DNA of 38,359 bases from Dichomitus squalens LYAD-421 SS1 (taxonomy: Eukaryota > Basidiomycota > Agaricomycetes > Polyporales > Polyporaceae). The stretch is from assembly GCF_000275845.1 (NCBI RefSeq), contig NW_006766896.1, forward strand, positions 277,062 through 315,420. The letters are read 5' to 3'. Every line of letters starts with the position of its first letter. Within the stretch, counting starts at the first letter, position 1. The notes under the pieces are model-generated. The model saw only the letters and a list, made by a program, of their open reading frames with translations. It was not told the origin of the DNA and did not search any database. The position numbers and the translations under genes were made by a program. Below are positions 10,311-23,287 of the stretch, piece after piece.

Positions 10311-13300
10311 TCACGAGGACTGCGGGGTCATGAACCACGCACTATCCGCGAGCCCCATCATCGCCGCCAGGCAGTCATCGCTCGCCATCCCGTTCCAGTC
10401 GGTCGCGCCCATAGGCGTCGTCCCATTCATCATTCCGCCCATCGCCCCGCCAAGAGCGTCGGGAAGGCCGCCCATTGAGGACCCCATGGACATGAGCTGT
10501 TCCCAGGAGAGGTTGGCCATGCCCTCCGGTACCACGCCCGTTGACCCGGAGGCGAGCTGCGCAGCAGCCTTAGAGATGTCCACGTCGGTCGCGTACAGAT
10601 CTCCAAGGTTGAACGTCGCAGTGGGATCATGGTGTGGGATCTCAGGGCTGTTCGCCGCCGAGCCAGACGAGCCGGACCCTGCAGTGGGCGACACAGGCGG
10701 GTGCTCCGTCTTGAACGCCGTGTGGCTGCTGCTGACGTCGCTGGCCGCAGGAGTCGGCGCGGATGCCGAGGTGCGAGGCGAAGTCGCTTCCGTAGAGGAA
10801 GCAGGACCGGAGCCATACGCCGCACGCTTCCTCTCGGCAAGGCGGGCGAGGTGAGGCTCCATGAGCTGCTTCAGGAAATGGGCGTATAGTTGCGTGTTGT
10901 GGCGCTCGTCGACGGAGAGCTTGTCCGACGTCCAGACGTCGAAGAGGCGTTGGACGAGCCCGATGATGCGCTCCTCCTGCTGAATGTCCAGGTAGGCGTT
11001 ATACTCCGGGCGCAGACACTACGCGCACGGTAGAGGCATTGAGGTCACATTTGAGGTGAAAGCAAGGATCGGCAAGTCAACGGAGGAGGGAAGAATGATC
11101 AGCGGGGAGCCAAGGGGGGACAGAAGCACGTTATGATACCGATGGAGTAAGCATCGCGATGTGGTTTACAAACACGTGGGCACACACCTTGAGAAGGACG
11201 ACAGATGCGAACGCCGAGTGGACGTACACGAGCTCGGGAAAGTAGGGCACGAACCCACTCGGGACAAAGTCCTCTACCATGAGCTTCACCAGACTAGTCG
11301 CCGCCTGCACACACTAGAACCCCAGAAGGAGAGAGGCGTCAGTTGTAGTCGTAGATAGGCCCGATATGAGCACGATCACATCCGCGGGTATGGCCAACGA
11401 AGGGTTCTCAATTGGCCGAGACCCGCTAGACGCTAACACGAGACCTAGGACAGTAGGATTACGTACCCCAGCGAACAGCTCATTGGGCTTCATTGTCTTG
11501 CGTCTAGACATCAGCTGCATGCCGCAACAGCAAATCACGAGGCGGCAATAGTAGTACACGCTGTGACACGCGGTGGTTAGCAGCCGAACAGACGCCGCGA
11601 GAAGTGGGAAAAGAGCGGCGGGGCTAGGGCTATCCTTTGATGTACATTACTCCACTCACCAGGTGATTAGCGTGATCTGCATCACAATTGCAGGATCTAA
11701 GGAGACAAGGCGCCAACGTGAGGGAGGAGTCAGACTGCAAGATGGGGAGAACGGACCCTTGGACGTCTTTTCGCCTGCATGTCGCTCGTCGCAGACGGCC
11801 TTCCAGGCGAGGAGCTCATCATCGTATGCCTTGTATAACGCCGCGAAGTCGATGTCCTGGAAGCGTCAAGAAAGAAAGGAAGCACGGATGATGTCAGCGG
11901 CGACACAAAAGGATATATGAAGGCTATTTGGTACGCACGTCCAGGGACTCAACGGAGCTCGTCCCGAAAGCGGGATTGACCGTGCCGACGAAGCGCGACA
12001 TTATAATCAGCAGCTCCGTTAGGCTCGCCAGGTAGCCGTCGCACTGGTTGTGGTACTTGAAGTTGTGCAGCCACGATGCCGTATCCCGGATGGTCTGTGA
12101 CGATCAAGCGTGTACCATCGGGGGACCGAAGGTTATCATGCATTGAGGGGCAAGAACGACTGTGTCAGTATCGAGTAATGGAAGACAGTAGCCATCAGCC
12201 TGACACGCACTGCGTCCTCCTGTACCATCCAAGCCTTGCCCGACTGGATGCTCAGACAGCGGTCCATGATGAAGCACATCAGCCACATGCGGGTCCGGTT
12301 GTGACTCTCCCGCTCCTGCCGTTCGTCCGCGAATTTGTCTGGGATGCGGCTCAAATTCAGTTCTGTCGCCAGTCTGAAAGGCATGTCAGTTCCGAAGACC
12401 ACGCTGGAGAATCTGTCCGAACGTGTCAAAACCATATGACGTACCGGAAGGCGATCCCGGTATAGCACCAGGCGCGATCTTCCTCCCATCGCCGCGCAGG
12501 CGGGTTGTACACGCTCCACAGAGCAAATGCCTGACACAGTTCCACCGTCTTCCATCCGTCGATGACAGCGTTGGCTGCGGCGGCCTTCGCGAAGTGGATG
12601 GCCATGCCGTAGATTTGTGGCTTCTCTTTATAGTAGCGAGACGCAACGGTGCAGACTGGGAACATGTCAATGTCAGCCCGCGCAAGAATGTCTCTATAGA
12701 ACGACAAGGACATATCAACCGGAGATGATACGCACTGACGGTGAAAAGGAAGGGGCATCGCGCAAGGACAGACGCGGGGCTGTGGATGTTCTCATCCAAG
12801 ATTGGTATAATTGGCTGTGAAAAAAATGCATCCAAGTCGTTATGACGGCGTTATAGTGCTAGACAGTGAACACGCTGATCAGCACTTACGTTAATCCACT
12901 TGAAGTGGCTATGTTAGGAAATATCCGGGTGAAGTGAATGTCAGCGCAAGGAACGTCGGACCCGCGAACTGCTAGGGTCGTAGTGAAGCGAAAGATGAAC
13001 GTACATCTCAAACAGGGCCGTGACGTCTTCAGGTGTCACCAGTCCGGAGAGTAAAATGTCCGGAGCGGCTTGACGCTCGACGATGAGGCGGCGCAGCTGA
13101 AGGTTGGCTTGGGGACCTGGTGCAATCCGATGACGGTGTCAATTGCGGTCCAGCCAAAACGACCGCATGTAAAACATACCCGGAAGGAAATACTCATCCC
13201 CAGCAACACCCTTAGAGCGATGAGAGTCTCCGGAGCTGTCGCTAGCCGTGTCCGGCTTCGCGTTAGTCGCTGCGCGGCTGGTTTGCAGGGCGGCGGCAGC

Positions 13301-14821
13301 CATCATCCCAGTCGGGGCCATGAGTTCCAATACGGTGTCAACGGGTTGCATGTGCTCGACAGAGCCCGCACGCTTCGGGCTCACAGAACCATCCTTGCCC
13401 TCCTGTGCTGCGGTCGCGTTAGCTACGATGTCCTCCTCCGACTCTGTGTCTTCATCCGATCCTGGAATATCCTCGAGCGCGGATATGTCGAATCTAGCGC
13501 GGGCGTCGCCGAGGACCCGCTGGCCCGCTTGCTGAGCGGAACGCTCCAGGTAGGTGAGTATGTCGCGATACTCAGCACGCTCCCTCGAACTGAGAGGGAG
13601 GCGCGCGGGGACCAGCGTAAGCGGGGTAGCCATCGTGGGCCCGGGATTGACGCGTGACAGTAGGTTGTCGATCATCGCGTCTTTCTCGCGGATTTGTTGC
13701 CTCAGGACCATGCGCATCCTGTGTACCGCCCACGCACACACGTAAGTGGTAGCATGGTTGGATAAGACGGTCAGCGTCAGCGCCATGGTCAAAGAATGAG
13801 GTACCCGATAGGAATGTCTTGACGTACCCAGGTGCGCGCGGCTTGCGTCCAGGGAAGACGCACTCGTATCCACCCGCAGTACACCGCGAGCAGACCTCGT
13901 CATCCTGAGGGTTCGTGAACGTGCATTTCATCTGCGCACAGTGCAATGCATCAGGGTAACATGAAATAAAATGGCAATGCGCGGCGTCGGTCAGTGGCCG
14001 CTCACGACGAGCAAATGAGGACGCAAACAAACCTTGAGCCGACGACAACGGGCGCAAGCACCAGTACGCTTCGTAGCCGAAGCTTGACGGGCGGCGCGGG
14101 GTCGGTTCCGATCTGGGCCAACGCCTCCTCCGTTGATGTTGCCAGCATGACCGTTGCCGTTATCTTGTATTGGTTGAGCGTACGAGTCGATGGGGAAGTG
14201 GGACAGATCCTGAATGTAACCGTGCTCCGTGCTGTAGAGGGCGTCGAGCGGTGGAATATGATTAGCCTCTGCCTTAATCTGAGGAGCGTAACCTGCGGGC
14301 GTTTAGGATAGGAGACGTCAGCGTCCGAAATACAAATCATCCCTCATACTATCTCGATGGGCACGAGGAGACGCATGGATACTCACCACCGTCCACATAC
14401 GGGCCGGAAATCGAGTGCGCTGAACACGCACAAGCGCGAACAGAGGGAATGAAGGCTATTAGCTAATCTCCCGGTGACCCATTCGGCCACTCAGTAGGTA
14501 CCCACCTCGTGGTGCCGCGTGCGTAGACATCGCCCAGTGTTCGTGTTGCTGTTGAGGGCGAGGGCCGGGACCAGGGTTTGCGGCGGAGTAGCCAAAGTAC
14601 TCGTCGGGAGACCCGCCGCCCGGGTTCGAGGGCGAGGAGAGCGGAGATGGAACGTGGCCGCCCGCGGCGGGGGGCATCGCAGCCAGATCGGGGTACTGGG
14701 GCGGCATGGACATGCGCCAGGAGTGGTGCGGGGGTGCGTAGGCAGTGTCGGGTATGCGCGATCCGAGGCGGGGGTCCATAGAGCGCAGGGGGTCGGGAGG
14801 GGGGTAGCCTGCGGCGTACAT
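10311..14821 (-). CDS. Zn2Cys6 fungal-specific transcription factor
   Basis: Sixteen exons total 3048 nt (1015 residues): 14506-14821, 14387-14419, 14033-14292, 13828-13931, 13180-13718, 13005-13116, 12890-12908, 12736-12814, 12445-12655, 12211-12373, 11939-12094, 11757-11856, 11660-11696, 11467-11560, 11188-11304, 10311-11018. A Pro/Gly/Gln-rich N-terminus precedes the zinc cluster: CARCRRLKMKC, then CSRCTAGGYEC, with Cys at about 196, 199, 206, 217, 220 and 227 (CX2CX6CX10CX2CX6C). PGRKPR and a predicted coiled-coil dimerisation helix (LRQQIREKDAMIDNLLSRV) follow. From about residue 455 the fungal-specific regulatory domain is clear: FKWINPIIPILDE, RCPFLFTVICTVASRYY, CQAFALWSVYNPP, RLATELNLSR. 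The C-terminal 200 residues are Ser/Gly/Met-rich and may form an activation domain. Such proteins bind CGG-containing DNA in the nucleus. Targets cannot be read from the sequence. Confidence 0.92.
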
Positions 14822-17759
14822 TGCGGGAACGCCTCAGGCTGATGCGGAGAACGAATACTGGTGGGCGTGGAAGGGGATGCGCGGGCGGACGCTGAAACCG
14901 GAGCGAAGGAGATAAATACGGTCCAAGGTTTGTGCACAGATATAGGTTTCGCTCGCGAGCAGTCTGCACTCGGGCGGACAGGCGCCGTGAGCCAAGGGGC
15001 AGGGCCGAATGTGCCATTTCAATCGCCAGAAGCAGGCTTGAATGTCGCTCGATGCGGCGTGCCGGCTCGGGTACACTCGATCGTCCTCGAATAGGCAGAA
15101 TGCCTGGCGATTCTTGATTGCAATTCGGTCTCCGCCTCCTGGGAAAGTTACGTGAGTACCTATGCATGAGTAGACAGGGTCGTGCCGCGTATGAACGCGC
15201 TCGAAGTCTGCCCTGTAGCGAATCACCATCTGGCAGACTCTTGGCGGAGATCTCTCGCCTTCGGTCTCAGCAGGAACCCAAACAGCTGGCCGGCGGCGCT
15301 TGTCCTGGGAAGGGCCGAAGAGAATTGGTCGCTTCGACGATTGTGCGGGGATGTGTAGCGCACGCTAGAGCCAGGGCCAATCGTGCGCGGCGCTCAGACG
15401 TTCACGTCTCCCACATGCCGCCCAGGAAGAGCACATGTCGACGCTTCGGGTACAAGCTGGGATCGTTCTAATCCCATATCAGCAATTTCGGATACATGAG
15501 CCCGTGGACAAACGGTCGCGCACAATGACTGCGAGATTCGGAGGAGATGGTTCCCCTTTACTCCAATCCTCACAACCACTCATCGTCCTTACGGCGATAA
15601 AATCACCCCGGACTCAGGGTTTGCCGCCATAACGGTGGGATCGACATGCTTTGCTCTACAAAGTCATGGCGGAGGACTGTCGCGTGAAAACAGGCGGGGA
15701 CGCACCAGTGAGTTCGATGCCCACCTTCCATGGCGTCAGTCATGGGAATTGGGGAGGTGATGGCGTGGAAGGAGCGAACATCTGGGCACGGAAGTCGTAT
15801 CGGGGCGCCTGAAGGATCGGGAACGCTAATCGATCGAAAAACGCGGCATCGAGATAAGGAAATAGCAGAGGACGACTCTCCTCCATGCCCTTGCATCACA
15901 GCTAGCGCTCCTGACCGTGAGCGAGCCACGACACGATTCAGGAGAGGGTTGTGTCGCAGCTCACCACACTATTGAATGCAATGCGGTTAGGATGACCCGA
16001 ACCCTCCCTGAGCGGTTCAAACTACTCGCGGCAGAAGACGTTGGGGTGCCTCGCTCCGATGGGATCATCCGACCTACGTCGTCTATGGATAGCGCCGGTA
16101 TCGTTCAGTCCTTGCGGACCTTGAGTCGGAGCGATGTGTTTTTGGAAAGCGATTAACAGAGGGCGGTTCGCACGATATGAAGATCACTCACAGTGGATGC
16201 CCCTCGACTTTCATCCACCAAAGGAATTTCGAAGCACCAGGTTGTGGTGAATTTTACGAGAGTTCCAGGATGAGTGCGCATTGCCTGATGGACATCCGTA
16301 CTGACCGACGGAACGGCGTGGCACGCCGCCAATACGCTATAGCCTTGTTCTGCATGGCTCGGAGCCGTTCGCGAGAAGGGGACCCTGTCCGAGGTGGCAC
16401 TGCAGGCACCGTCAGTGCCCGCCCTATCATTCATGTACTACTTGCACTGGGATTCGGCACAGCAGCCTCAAGTCCGCATTACTCCGTTAAGCAATCGAGC
16501 CAATCTCTGGGGCAGCGCATGGCGAAGCTACAAATCCGCGATGGTCGATTCTGACGCGCCCGTGATAATCTGGAAGCGGAGATATAGTATTTCGCGCCGC
16601 TTAGCGCGAAAGACCGGTGGCGGTACCGGGGTTGCGTTGGACTGCTGCACTGCGCGGCTTATGGACGAGTGTGTACCGCGGATTATTTGATTGTACCGCC
16701 TCGCCGGTGTGCCACTCTGTCGTCCGACGGAGGTTGGATTAGCGATATCGGCAAGGGTCTCCTAAAGCGTGGCGTACCTTCGATGTCAACTTGAACTTGC
16801 CCGATTGTTCCATCCCATCGGAAAGGCGCTGAGTACTCTGACGCGTTGGGACAGAGCGCCTTAGGTTCTGCAGCTTCTGGATGATACTGTCCAGGCCGCT
16901 ATCAGTCGGAGAATAGGCTGAGTTACGTGTACATTGCGTGAGCCTAGGCTTGAGGAGGAGGTAAGCGTGCCTTGGGATCCTCCCGCTTCGTCGGAGATTT
17001 GTTGAGTTGGTGTGGGAGGGGACCTTGGATGGCGGAGATTGTACCTGTCATAGGACGATCGTTAGCAGGACTCATATTCCGGACCGTGCATTTGATATGA
17101 GTGAGGGCTTCGCGTGATAACTAACTTGTGCCTCTGCAGTGACTTCTCCGATCCCTTCAGGTACATTGGGTGGTGAAGGCGAAGTGCATATATCACGATC
17201 ATGCCGTCTTTGAGATCACTGTACAACAGGATTTGTTTTGTTCAAAGGCGCCGATGCTCTTAAGTGCAAAAGTACTTCGCACGCGCAAGTGACAAGAATT
17301 AATGCTTTACAGATAACTTCGGAACTTACTATATGCGCGATAAAACGATGCATTCGTTCAGTCTTCACGAAGAAAATCCTGGCAAATAGTAGGATTCATC
17401 TCATCAATGAGCAACATTTCTTCTTCACCTCGTACTAGAGCACTATCGGAGGAGCTCCAGGTATAGCAGTCTGGTGTCTTCGATGAATACTTGTACGCTT
17501 GGACCGCCAACGCACATATACTTGCGAAGAGACACAGTGCAAGAGAAGGAGCGCAGGAGCTAAGAATTGGAGCAGATCTCAGTGATGTGGTGGATCAAGA
17601 CAAACTTTGGACCACTGCATTTGTCGGACATGCCCCAAATCACCTTGAAGGTGGCCCAACCCAGATAAGATAAGATACAGCGCCTGATACGACGGACGAC
17701 TCGAATGTGCGCTTCTTATTTTGTTGTTTTACGTCCTTGGTTTTACCCCATCTTCTAAC
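14822..17759. other. Intergenic region between divergent regulator and La genes
   Basis: Nearly 3 kb between the start codons of the zinc-cluster factor (-) and La (+), so both promoters lie here. Open frames of 60-130 codons occur on both strands, but none has a motif or splice chain I recognise. Base composition turns AT-richer from about 17180 to 17450. A T-rich tract at about 17710-17745, just upstream of the La start codon, could be its core promoter or 5' UTR. Confidence 0.5.
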
Positions 17760-19655
17760 ATGTCTGCTACTGATGTCGCCGAGCCCGCGGTAGTTCCTAA
17801 ATCTGAGGACGATATCAAGATGAACGATGTAGAGACTGAGGACGAAAAGAAGCTGAGGGCAGTGCGCCAGGGTGCGTGCTATGTTGTCCATCTGTGGCAA
17901 TCACCAATTCTGACATCGGCCTGTATTGCAGTCGAGTTCTACTTTGCTGACTCAAACTTACCGTTTGACAAGTACGATGCTTCTCTTTAAGCTTTTTTGT
18001 ACGTGCTGAATGGTGCGCCATACACTAGGTTCATGTGGACGCTCCATACCGCCAACCCTGAACACTGGGTCCCCGTCAAGACCGTTGCGTCCTTCAAGCG
18101 CATGCGCGAGTTCCAGTCGCTCGGAAATGACTGGGTGGTTGATGCGCTGAAGAAGAGTGAAGAGCTCGAGGTGGACGAAGCTGGCGAGAATGTGCGCAGG
18201 AGGACTGAAGTGCAGCCGCCCAAAGGCCAGTTCGAGCGGTCTGTGTACGCAGTACGTCTGGTGGGCTACTTGCGGCTATAGACTCCTAACCTATCTTTGG
18301 TGTGGTAGAAAGGATTTGGGAAGGAGGAGCCTGGTCTGCAAAAGAAGCTGGAAGACTTCTTTAATAAGTATGGGAAGACGAACGCGGTGCGGATGAGGAG
18401 GATTGATGGGACGAAGGAGTTCAAGGTATGTCCCTGTGCTCCGCTAGCCCCTCGACCTGGCAGCGAAACTCTTTGTTCTACTTTCCGCCTATAGGGGTCG
18501 GTGTTCGCCGAGTTTGCGGACTTCAAGTCAGTCAGCGCGTTCCTCAACGCTGATCCCAAACCAACGTGGAACGGCGAGGAGCTCCTTATCATGTCAAAGT
18601 GAGCCCCGCCCCAACGTCCATTTTTGTATCCATTCACCGTGCTGATGCGACGCGCGCGCACTTCATCAAGGGAGGCATATTGCGAGATGAAGATCAAGGA
18701 GAAGGGTCTCACGGGCAAGGCCGCCGACCTCCGGCGGCAGAACATGGCCGGCACGGGCCGCAAGGGTTTCAACGCTTTTGCCGAGATGGCACAAAAAGAG
18801 AAGGGCGGCAAAAAGAACAAGGACGAGGAGAAGGCCAAGCAGGAGGTCTACCTCGAGTTCTTTGGGAACAGGATTCTCGTCCACGAGGAAGATGGGGGTA
18901 GCGTGAAGCCGGAGGATGTCCCATATGTGAAGGGTGCTTCACTCAAGTTCGAAGGGCCCATTGACGACGTGAACTTCGACGAGATCAAGGTTTGTGCTAG
19001 CCCCTTGAATCTTCTAGGCAAGAATGGAGTCTAGATTAAACGCGCTTTATGACATGCACACAGGGCACGCTGAAGGAGCGCTTCGCTCGCGCACCGTTTG
19101 TAAAGTACACGAAAGGCGAGACTTCCGGATTGGTTGGCTTCGACAAAGTTCTGTCGGAAGACGACATCGATTTTGTCAAAACGAACTTGAAAACACTCAG
19201 CGGTAAGGAGGTCTCGTGGTCTGTCCCAGACGGTCAGTTACCTCCTCTTCATCCCTCCATATTCACAATCCGGCCTCTGACAAGTTTTGTCCACGACAGA
19301 GGATGCTGAGCGGGCGTTCCAGCTTGAACGGGCCGCGTCTGCCGCGAAGCGCGTCTTGTCGTTCGCCCAGAACCGCGACTCCAAAGGCGGTCGTGGCGGC
19401 CGTGGTGGACGTGGAGGGCGTGGTGGACGTGGAGGTCGTGGCGGCCGTGGTGGTGGACGCGGTAGCCAGCGTAATGGTGGAGCCCGCACAGGGAAGCCCG
19501 ACGACTCTGCCACGGCTTCAACACACGACGATCAGGCAGGCGAGAAGCGCAAGCGCGCTGTTGAGCCCGACGGTGGTCCCAACGTCGGCGTTCGCGGTCA
19601 GGGTGTTCCAGTTGTGCAGTCCTCAAAGAAGGCAAAGACGGAAAGCGACTCATAG
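17760..19655 (+). CDS. LHP1: La protein (RNA-binding chaperone of Pol III transcripts)
   Basis: Eight exons (17760-17871, 17932-17971, 18029-18251, 18309-18425, 18495-18598, 18671-18989, 19064-19232, 19300-19655) total 1440 nt, 479 residues. The La motif begins RQVEFYFADSNLPFDKFMW, with the conserved Gln, aromatic residues and Asp that grip UUU-3'OH, and continues VPVKTVASFKRMREF. A first RRM follows (DFFNKYGKTNAVRMRR, GSVFAEFAD). A second, xRRM-like domain comes after a Lys-rich linker (EVYLEFFGNRILVH, FVKYTKGETSGLVGFDK). The tail has about seven RGG units, then GEKRKRAVEP and SSKKAKTE, which look like nuclear signals. La binds the oligo(U) ends of new tRNAs, U6 and other Pol III RNAs and protects them. 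The N-terminal start has an acidic leader typical of fungal La. The gene looks intact. Confidence 0.95.
19386..19470 (+). repeat. RGG-box coding repeat in the La gene
   Basis: A degenerate 9-bp repeat (CGTGGTGGA and variants such as CGTGGCGGC) encodes consecutive Arg-Gly-Gly units near the La C-terminus. Third-position changes between copies suggest that the peptide repeat is maintained rather than being a very recent slippage array. Confidence 0.85.
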
Positions 19656-21338
19656 CCGCCTCGACGTCTGCGCTACTCCCGATATTCAGTACTCGAAACG
19701 CGGTGTGCGACATACGCATGTCGCGCCACATATTCAAAAAGGGTGCAAGACAGAAGAGCTAAGGCTGTACTGTTTCGTTGTAGTTGTATCTCGGTAACTA
19801 TTCGCATATGTATCCTGTGCTTGATTCAATCCTGTTCTGTCCTCCAGCACTAGCACTAACCCCGCTATCAATCTCAAATCATATTCATATTCCCAGACAT
19901 CCCAACTTTGACGCTACAACCGCTCTCCTTTGCTGCCGATCCAGGTCATCGGACTTGTTACATGTCGGGATGTCCGTATTCACAGGCGCGGTCCAGCTCG
20001 TGGCACGATAACCATACAAAAGCGGGACGCTCGCGCAAGATCCGACCCAGCGGTACGACGAACGTAGAGTCGTTCCTAGCTTCACTTCTTGCGCGCTCGT
20101 CTTTCCTGCCGGGGCCTGGGGAAGGCAGACACCTCCGCAGCAGATATCACGATCGACAGGAAAGGCCCAGACCCCACGACGCTCACGTACCATCGGACAT
20201 CGAATATATCAGACGTTCCAACAGGTACCGATAATCCTCCCACTCACAACCCCCTAACCCCTTCGCCTTCTGTTCCGCGTTTGTTATGCAACTCTCACGC
20301 GTATGATTCACGAAGCCTTGCTGGCGTGCAGCCTTCGTACACCCACTTCTCAGTTTACTAGCAGGCTCAGTATCTTCGTTCTCGACATGACCTCCGATTG
20401 TACGCGGAGTGCTCTCATATGCATCGCGCTTCTGCTTCCTACAACGTTTCCGCCGTCAACCTGAACCCAAATCCTGTACGTCATCTGTACGCTATGTCGT
20501 CCTCGATCATGTGGCTTGCTGACGCCTCAAGGACTGCGATTACCGCCCGCCTTGACCATGCGTTCGCCACGAGCGAGGGGCAAAGTCTGTAGTACGGCGT
20601 CTACTCAAGCCGACGCCGTCCACAGTTGTTTAGCCGCAGGGGAAGAGCGCTAGGCATCGGGATCGACGCCTTTCGGCGGCCCTCTTGCCTTTCCCCCTAG
20701 CCATTGACACTACGCGCTGGTCGCGCGAGGCGCCGAACTCGTAGCAAGTGTTTCGTTCAGTACGGATAGCGCTTTGCATTGGGAGAGCTTCAGGGCGCCG
20801 AGCTGAAGAAGGTGCTCCGGGGCTGTCGGCGCCTTGCCGTAAGTACTGAGTAATTTTGGCTTGCCCGTCACTTTAAGCACATTGCGCCATTGCGCCGCTC
20901 CGACTCGGAGCGGCGGGCTCCCCGAAGGCTACGTATCCTGTATCGAGGAGTGATCAGAGTCCAAAGCACATTGCAGCTGACCTTCTTCTGTCTAAGTGAC
21001 AGGCACGTGTACGTCGAGGCAGTTGATTTCCATACACTCCAGCGGATGAAGTCAGCGCTTGAGTATATCGTCTCTTGACCTTCGTGCTTGCCGGAGGCCC
21101 GCCCCGTCTATCGCACAGTGCTGCGAGTCCGCCATGTGAGAGTCACCTGACGAGCACTTGACTGTACGGAAGTCCTGCGGGAGAACCTCGGGATTGCGTC
21201 TGACCTTCCTCTCGTCTTCCGCGCACAGCGCAATTGATGACGACGCGACCGACATACAGCGATATTTAGTTTGGAAACAAGTATAAATGCTGACCGAGTT
21301 GGAAGTGATGCCCGGTCGGACGTCTTGCGGCTCTCAAG
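19656..21338. other. Intergenic region between La and the SGNH esterase
   Basis: This 1.7 kb segment holds the La 3' UTR and the esterase promoter. Short open frames on both strands show no domain. The only structured element I see is a perfect 23-bp palindrome at 20893-20915 (listed separately). TATAAATG near 21283-21290 is a possible TATA element about 50 bp upstream of the esterase start codon. Confidence 0.5.
20893..20915. other. Perfect 23-bp palindrome
   Basis: CGCCGCTCCGA and its exact reverse complement TCGGAGCGGCG flank a single C. As DNA it is a symmetric site; as RNA it could not fold tightly because the loop is one base. It contains CGG/CCG half-sites, the kind of triplet zinc-cluster proteins recognise. 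It lies about 420 bp upstream of the esterase gene. Confidence 0.8.
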
Positions 21339-23210
21339 ATGTATTTCCAGACGTTCGTCGCAACAATTCTCGCCCTCCATGCCATGGCAGCACCTTCTCC
21401 AAGCGGGGATTCCGAGCAGGGATCCGGAGGCGAAGTGGTCATCCCAAATGACCACCCTCTGATCCATTTCCACGGTCGATGGGACGCGTCGCCGGGTACC
21501 TGGTGGTGAGTCCTGCCTTCTATTTACGCTTCTCATGATACATTAGTGCTGCCATCCACGAGGATCTGAGCTTTCTCCGGCGGCCCCGGAGCTGTCAATC
21601 GACGCTCATCCATGTGTTTTTTTTGGCCCCAAGTATCTGACTGCGCTCACGTACTCCACAGGGCAGGCTCAGGCTTCAAGCTGCACGTCCAGGACCTCTC
21701 TTCGCTGACTCTCAACCTGGGACCACACACGACTTCCCCGCTTGCGAGCATCGGGGTCTCGGTGGACTATGCGCCGTTCTACCAGGTGAACGTCAGCGAA
21801 GGCGTGAATGTGGTTCCGTTGACCGGCAACATGACGCAAGACACGGAATCGAAGTCGAATCAAGGAAAGAAGACGAGCGTCGTGCGGGTAAACGTCGAGG
21901 GCTGGCAAGACAACCGCATCAACCTCGAGACGATTGTTCTGAACAAGGTCCGAATCGTGTTGAGATCCCGCACGCAGGCTGCTGACCCGGATCTTTGGAT
22001 CAGGGTGCCGAGTTGCTCCCTTACGCTCCCTCGAAGCTTGCGTTCCAGTTCATTGGCGACTCGCTTTCGGCCGTACGTGTTCGCACTTCGACTTCGCTAC
22101 TCTTGGCTGCATTCACTGACTCAGGGCGTTGGGGGTGGTTCCCAGGGACAATTTCTACCCCAGGGCGTGGATCAGGCATGGCCATTCCTAACGGGAGAGT
22201 TCTTCAAGGCGGAGCACAACGTGAATGCCCAGCCAGGCGCTGCCTTGTCTGTAGGTATTCTCAATCCCCTTCGCTCTCACAGAAACTCAGGTGTACTCGA
22301 AGGACATCGTGTCGTATGGCAACGAGCATGGGGTCTCGTACCAGTACTTTAGGGTCAGTATCGCACCTCTCAGTCTCCAGGCCATCTCTTCTCAGACATC
22401 GAACGTGCAATATAGACGGAGGATACGGGCTACTTCGACACGACAGATCACAATTTCACGACCCCATGGAACTTCTTACGAGACCGTCCCGAACCTACTC
22501 ATCTCGTCGTTCATATTGGGTGTGTTATCGTACACATAGTGTTCACAATTCTCCCGGCTCATCCTCGCTACGAAGAGCGAATGACGCATCGCAGAATGTG
22601 ACAGCAGAAGCGTTCGTCAAGGCACGTATTCAGCATACCGGAGTTCCTCAGATCCCCTAACCTGAGCGGGATTTCCTGTATGTAGGTCTTCACGACCTTC
22701 CTTGGCCGTCTGCGAGGGCTCTATCCCACCGCGCCCTTCTTCGTATTCACTCCGGTACGTGCACGAATCAGTCTTGCGTCGACCCGAGATCACCGACTAG
22801 CCCGTTTCTCGTAGTGGGGGTGGCCCAATGCCGACGGCTCCGTCAGCTACTACTATCCCGGTGCGCACGAGCTCGTGGTGCAGGAGCGGTACGTCCGTCT
22901 CCTTTCTCTTCGTCTAACTTGATAGTCGCTTAGCATAAACAACTATCCCGGACCGGGGGGCTTCTCAGACACGAAGCGGGCGATCTGAACACATTCCTCG
23001 TGAATACGACTGGGTGGGTTACTTGGGAGGACGTCTTTCCCGCGTGAGTATCTTCCCTTCCATATAGTAGTCTTTGGTCAAGGGCTGACTGCCCGCCGCA
23101 GCAACCAACACCCGAATGTGCCAGGACACCAGAAGATCGCAGGGCTGTTTGAGAATTGGTTGCAGAGCTGGGGCCTGCGGCCCGAAAAGGAGTGGGCGAC
23201 TGCCTTGTGA
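21339..23210 (+). CDS. Secreted SGNH/GDSL esterase, CE2-like
   Basis: Eleven exons (21339-21505, 21662-21947, 22004-22072, 22125-22250, 22291-22353, 22416-22519, 22576-22621, 22686-22754, 22815-22888, 22969-23043, 23102-23210) total 1188 nt, 395 residues. A signal peptide (MYFQTFVATILALHAMAA) precedes an N-terminal beta-sandwich-like part (HFHGRWDASPGTWW, AGSGFKLHV). The SGNH hydrolase fold follows: FIGDSLSA with the nucleophile Ser near 171, HIGANDAS with the oxyanion Asn, and HPNVPGH with the catalytic His near 363. The usual Asp three residues before that His is Ala (ANQH), which would fit the Ser-His dyad known in carbohydrate esterase family 2. A role in deacetylating plant polysaccharide outside the cell is inference. 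The seventh intron (22622-22685) appears to be GC-AG. Confidence 0.88.
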
Positions 23211-23287
23211 TGCTATTTGTACTTCGCATTCTTTGGAGTTCCTTTCGGGACTGTTGTCGGTAAATACTTCGTGCAGCAAAACAAGTG

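Noticed and set aside
10330..10854. Plus-strand 174-codon open frame
   Set aside because: Antisense to the last exon of the zinc-cluster transcription factor.
22889..22968. Apparent frameshift in the esterase (NNYPGPGGFSDTKRAI then a stop)
   Set aside because: An intron from 22889 to 22968 with acceptor TTCTCAG removes it and restores RHEAGDLNTFLVNTTGW in frame.
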